A stretch of DNA of 64,000 nucleotides from Streptomyces qaidamensis. GTDB taxonomy: Bacteria > Actinomycetota > Actinomycetes > Streptomycetales > Streptomycetaceae. Location of the stretch: the NCBI RefSeq assembly GCF_001611795.1, contig NZ_CP015098.1, positions 6,200,001 to 6,264,000 of the forward strand, read 5' to 3'. Every line of letters starts with the position of its first letter. Positions within the stretch are counted from its first letter, which is position 1. The notes under the pieces were generated by a model, which worked only from the letters and a program-made list of their open reading frames with translations, searched no databases and had not been told where the DNA came from. Made by a program: the position numbers and the translations under genes. Shown piece by piece: positions 63,432 to 64,000 of the stretch.

Positions 63432-64000
63432 TTGAAATATCGCAGACCGGGCCGTGCCGGGATCGCGGGCCTTGCGGCCACCGCGGTCCTGACCGGGCTC
63501 ATACAAGCCGCGCCGGCGTTCGCCGAGACCAGTCCCCCCGACCCGAAGCCGTCCGGGAATCCGTCGTCCGAGCCGCCGACACGGGTGCCGAATCCCGGCG
63601 AGAAGCTGGGGAAGGGCTGGAAGACCTCGGCGGACCGGGCCGTGACCACCGCGGCGGACAGCGGCGGCTTCAAGGTCCTCGTGGCGGACAGCAAGGACGC
63701 CTACCGGTGGCGGACCGTCGCCTCGCTGGCCGAGCCCGGCATGCCGGCGGACACGTGGATCGGCAACTCCTGCGTCATGGACCGTGATCACGCCGCGGTC
63801 GTGTACGCGCCGCGTACGTTCACGAACAAGCCGGACCTGATGCAGGGCGGCGCGTTCACCGCGGTCGTCGACCTGAAGTCCGGCGGGGTCACGAAGCTGC
63901 CGTTCACCGGCTCGCTGGCCTACTTCGACCCGTCGTGCAACCCGGAGACGCGCACGGCGGCCTTCACCGCGTCCCGCGACAGTAAGACCCGGCTCGTCAC
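63432..64000 (+). CDS. Secreted protein, N-terminal part, runs off the window
   Basis: At least 189 residues from TTG 63432, six bases after GGAGGA. Signal peptide GIAGLAATAVLTGLIQAAPA then FAETS (cleavage near residue 33), a Pro-rich linker (PPDPKPSGNPSSEPPTRVPN), and a start of what looks like a beta-propeller (VLVADSKDAYRWRTVASLAE, DHAAVVYAPRTFTNKPDLMQ, GGAFTAVVDLKSGGVTKLPF). The N-terminal layout recalls very large secreted streptomycete proteins such as those ending in RHS or toxin domains, but the rest is not visible, so the function is not assigned. Confidence 0.7.
   Translation, partial: MKYRRPGRAGIAGLAATAVLTGLIQAAPAFAETSPPDPKPSGNPSSEPPTRVPNPGEKLGKGWKTSADRAVTTAADSGGFKVLVADSKDAYRWRTVASLAEPGMPADTWIGNSCVMDRDHAAVVYAPRTFTNKPDLMQGGAFTAVVDLKSGGVTKLPFTGSLAYFDPSCNPETRTAAFTASRDSKTRLV

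Overview
The sequence is high-GC (about 70 percent or more), has strongly GC-biased third codon positions, and carries genes typical of Streptomyces: the GlgE-type glycogen cluster, a whiE-like spore pigment cluster, DHA2 efflux, McrBC and paired L,D-transpeptidases. All identifications come from reading translated sequence and remembered family motifs; no database search was run.

Layout. 1-8.1 kb: a TetR/MFS divergent pair with tandem operators, an aldo/keto reductase-epimerase pair divergent from an Lrp/AsnC regulator, a MerR-thioredoxin pair, and a HelD/HelR-like RNA polymerase recycling helicase behind three hairpins. 8.5-21.5 kb: glycogen/maltose-1-phosphate metabolism (glgB, maltokinase, treS, glgE on the minus strand, glgP on the plus strand) with a subtilase between glgE and glgP. 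21.6-26.2 kb: a DUF1990 protein and two paralogous secreted M4 metalloproteases. 26.3-33.8 kb: four ABC exporter half-transporters in one operon (two heterodimers). 33.9-37.6 kb: a DrrAB-like ABC-2 exporter with a histidine kinase/LuxR-type response regulator. 37.6-38.1 kb: decayed insertion-sequence DNA. 38.1-39.2 kb: a secreted beta-helix protein. 39.2-47.6 kb: a type II polyketide (spore pigment) cluster. 47.8-50.0 kb: glgX. 50.2-52.8 kb: two tandem L,D-transpeptidase lipoproteins. 52.9-57.6 kb: enoyl-CoA hydratase, anti-sigma-like ATPase, YVTN propeller lipoprotein, GNAT enzyme, a split MerR regulator and an EF-hand protein. 57.7-61.2 kb: McrBC. 61.9-64 kb: three secreted-protein genes, the last cut by the window edge.

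How the genes fit together. TreS and maltokinase turn trehalose/maltose into maltose-1-phosphate; GlgE polymerises it to alpha-glucan; GlgB branches it; GlgP and GlgX degrade it. The pigment genes (KS-alpha, CLF, ACP, two cyclases, cupin, SchA/CurD protein, monooxygenase, O-methyltransferase) form one aromatic polyketide pathway.

The most notable observations are four apparent lesions: a one-base homopolymer loss in glgE, a frameshift inside an 18-bp tandem repeat in an ABC exporter, an amber codon splitting a MerR regulator, and a frameshifted transposase remnant. Also notable are complementary degeneration of the ATP sites in a heterodimeric exporter with a Streptomyces dispersed repeat captured in its coding sequence, regulatory palindromes, a long Lys/Ala-rich tail on GlgB, and the secreted trio at the right edge. 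No RNA gene, CRISPR array or intact insertion sequence was found.
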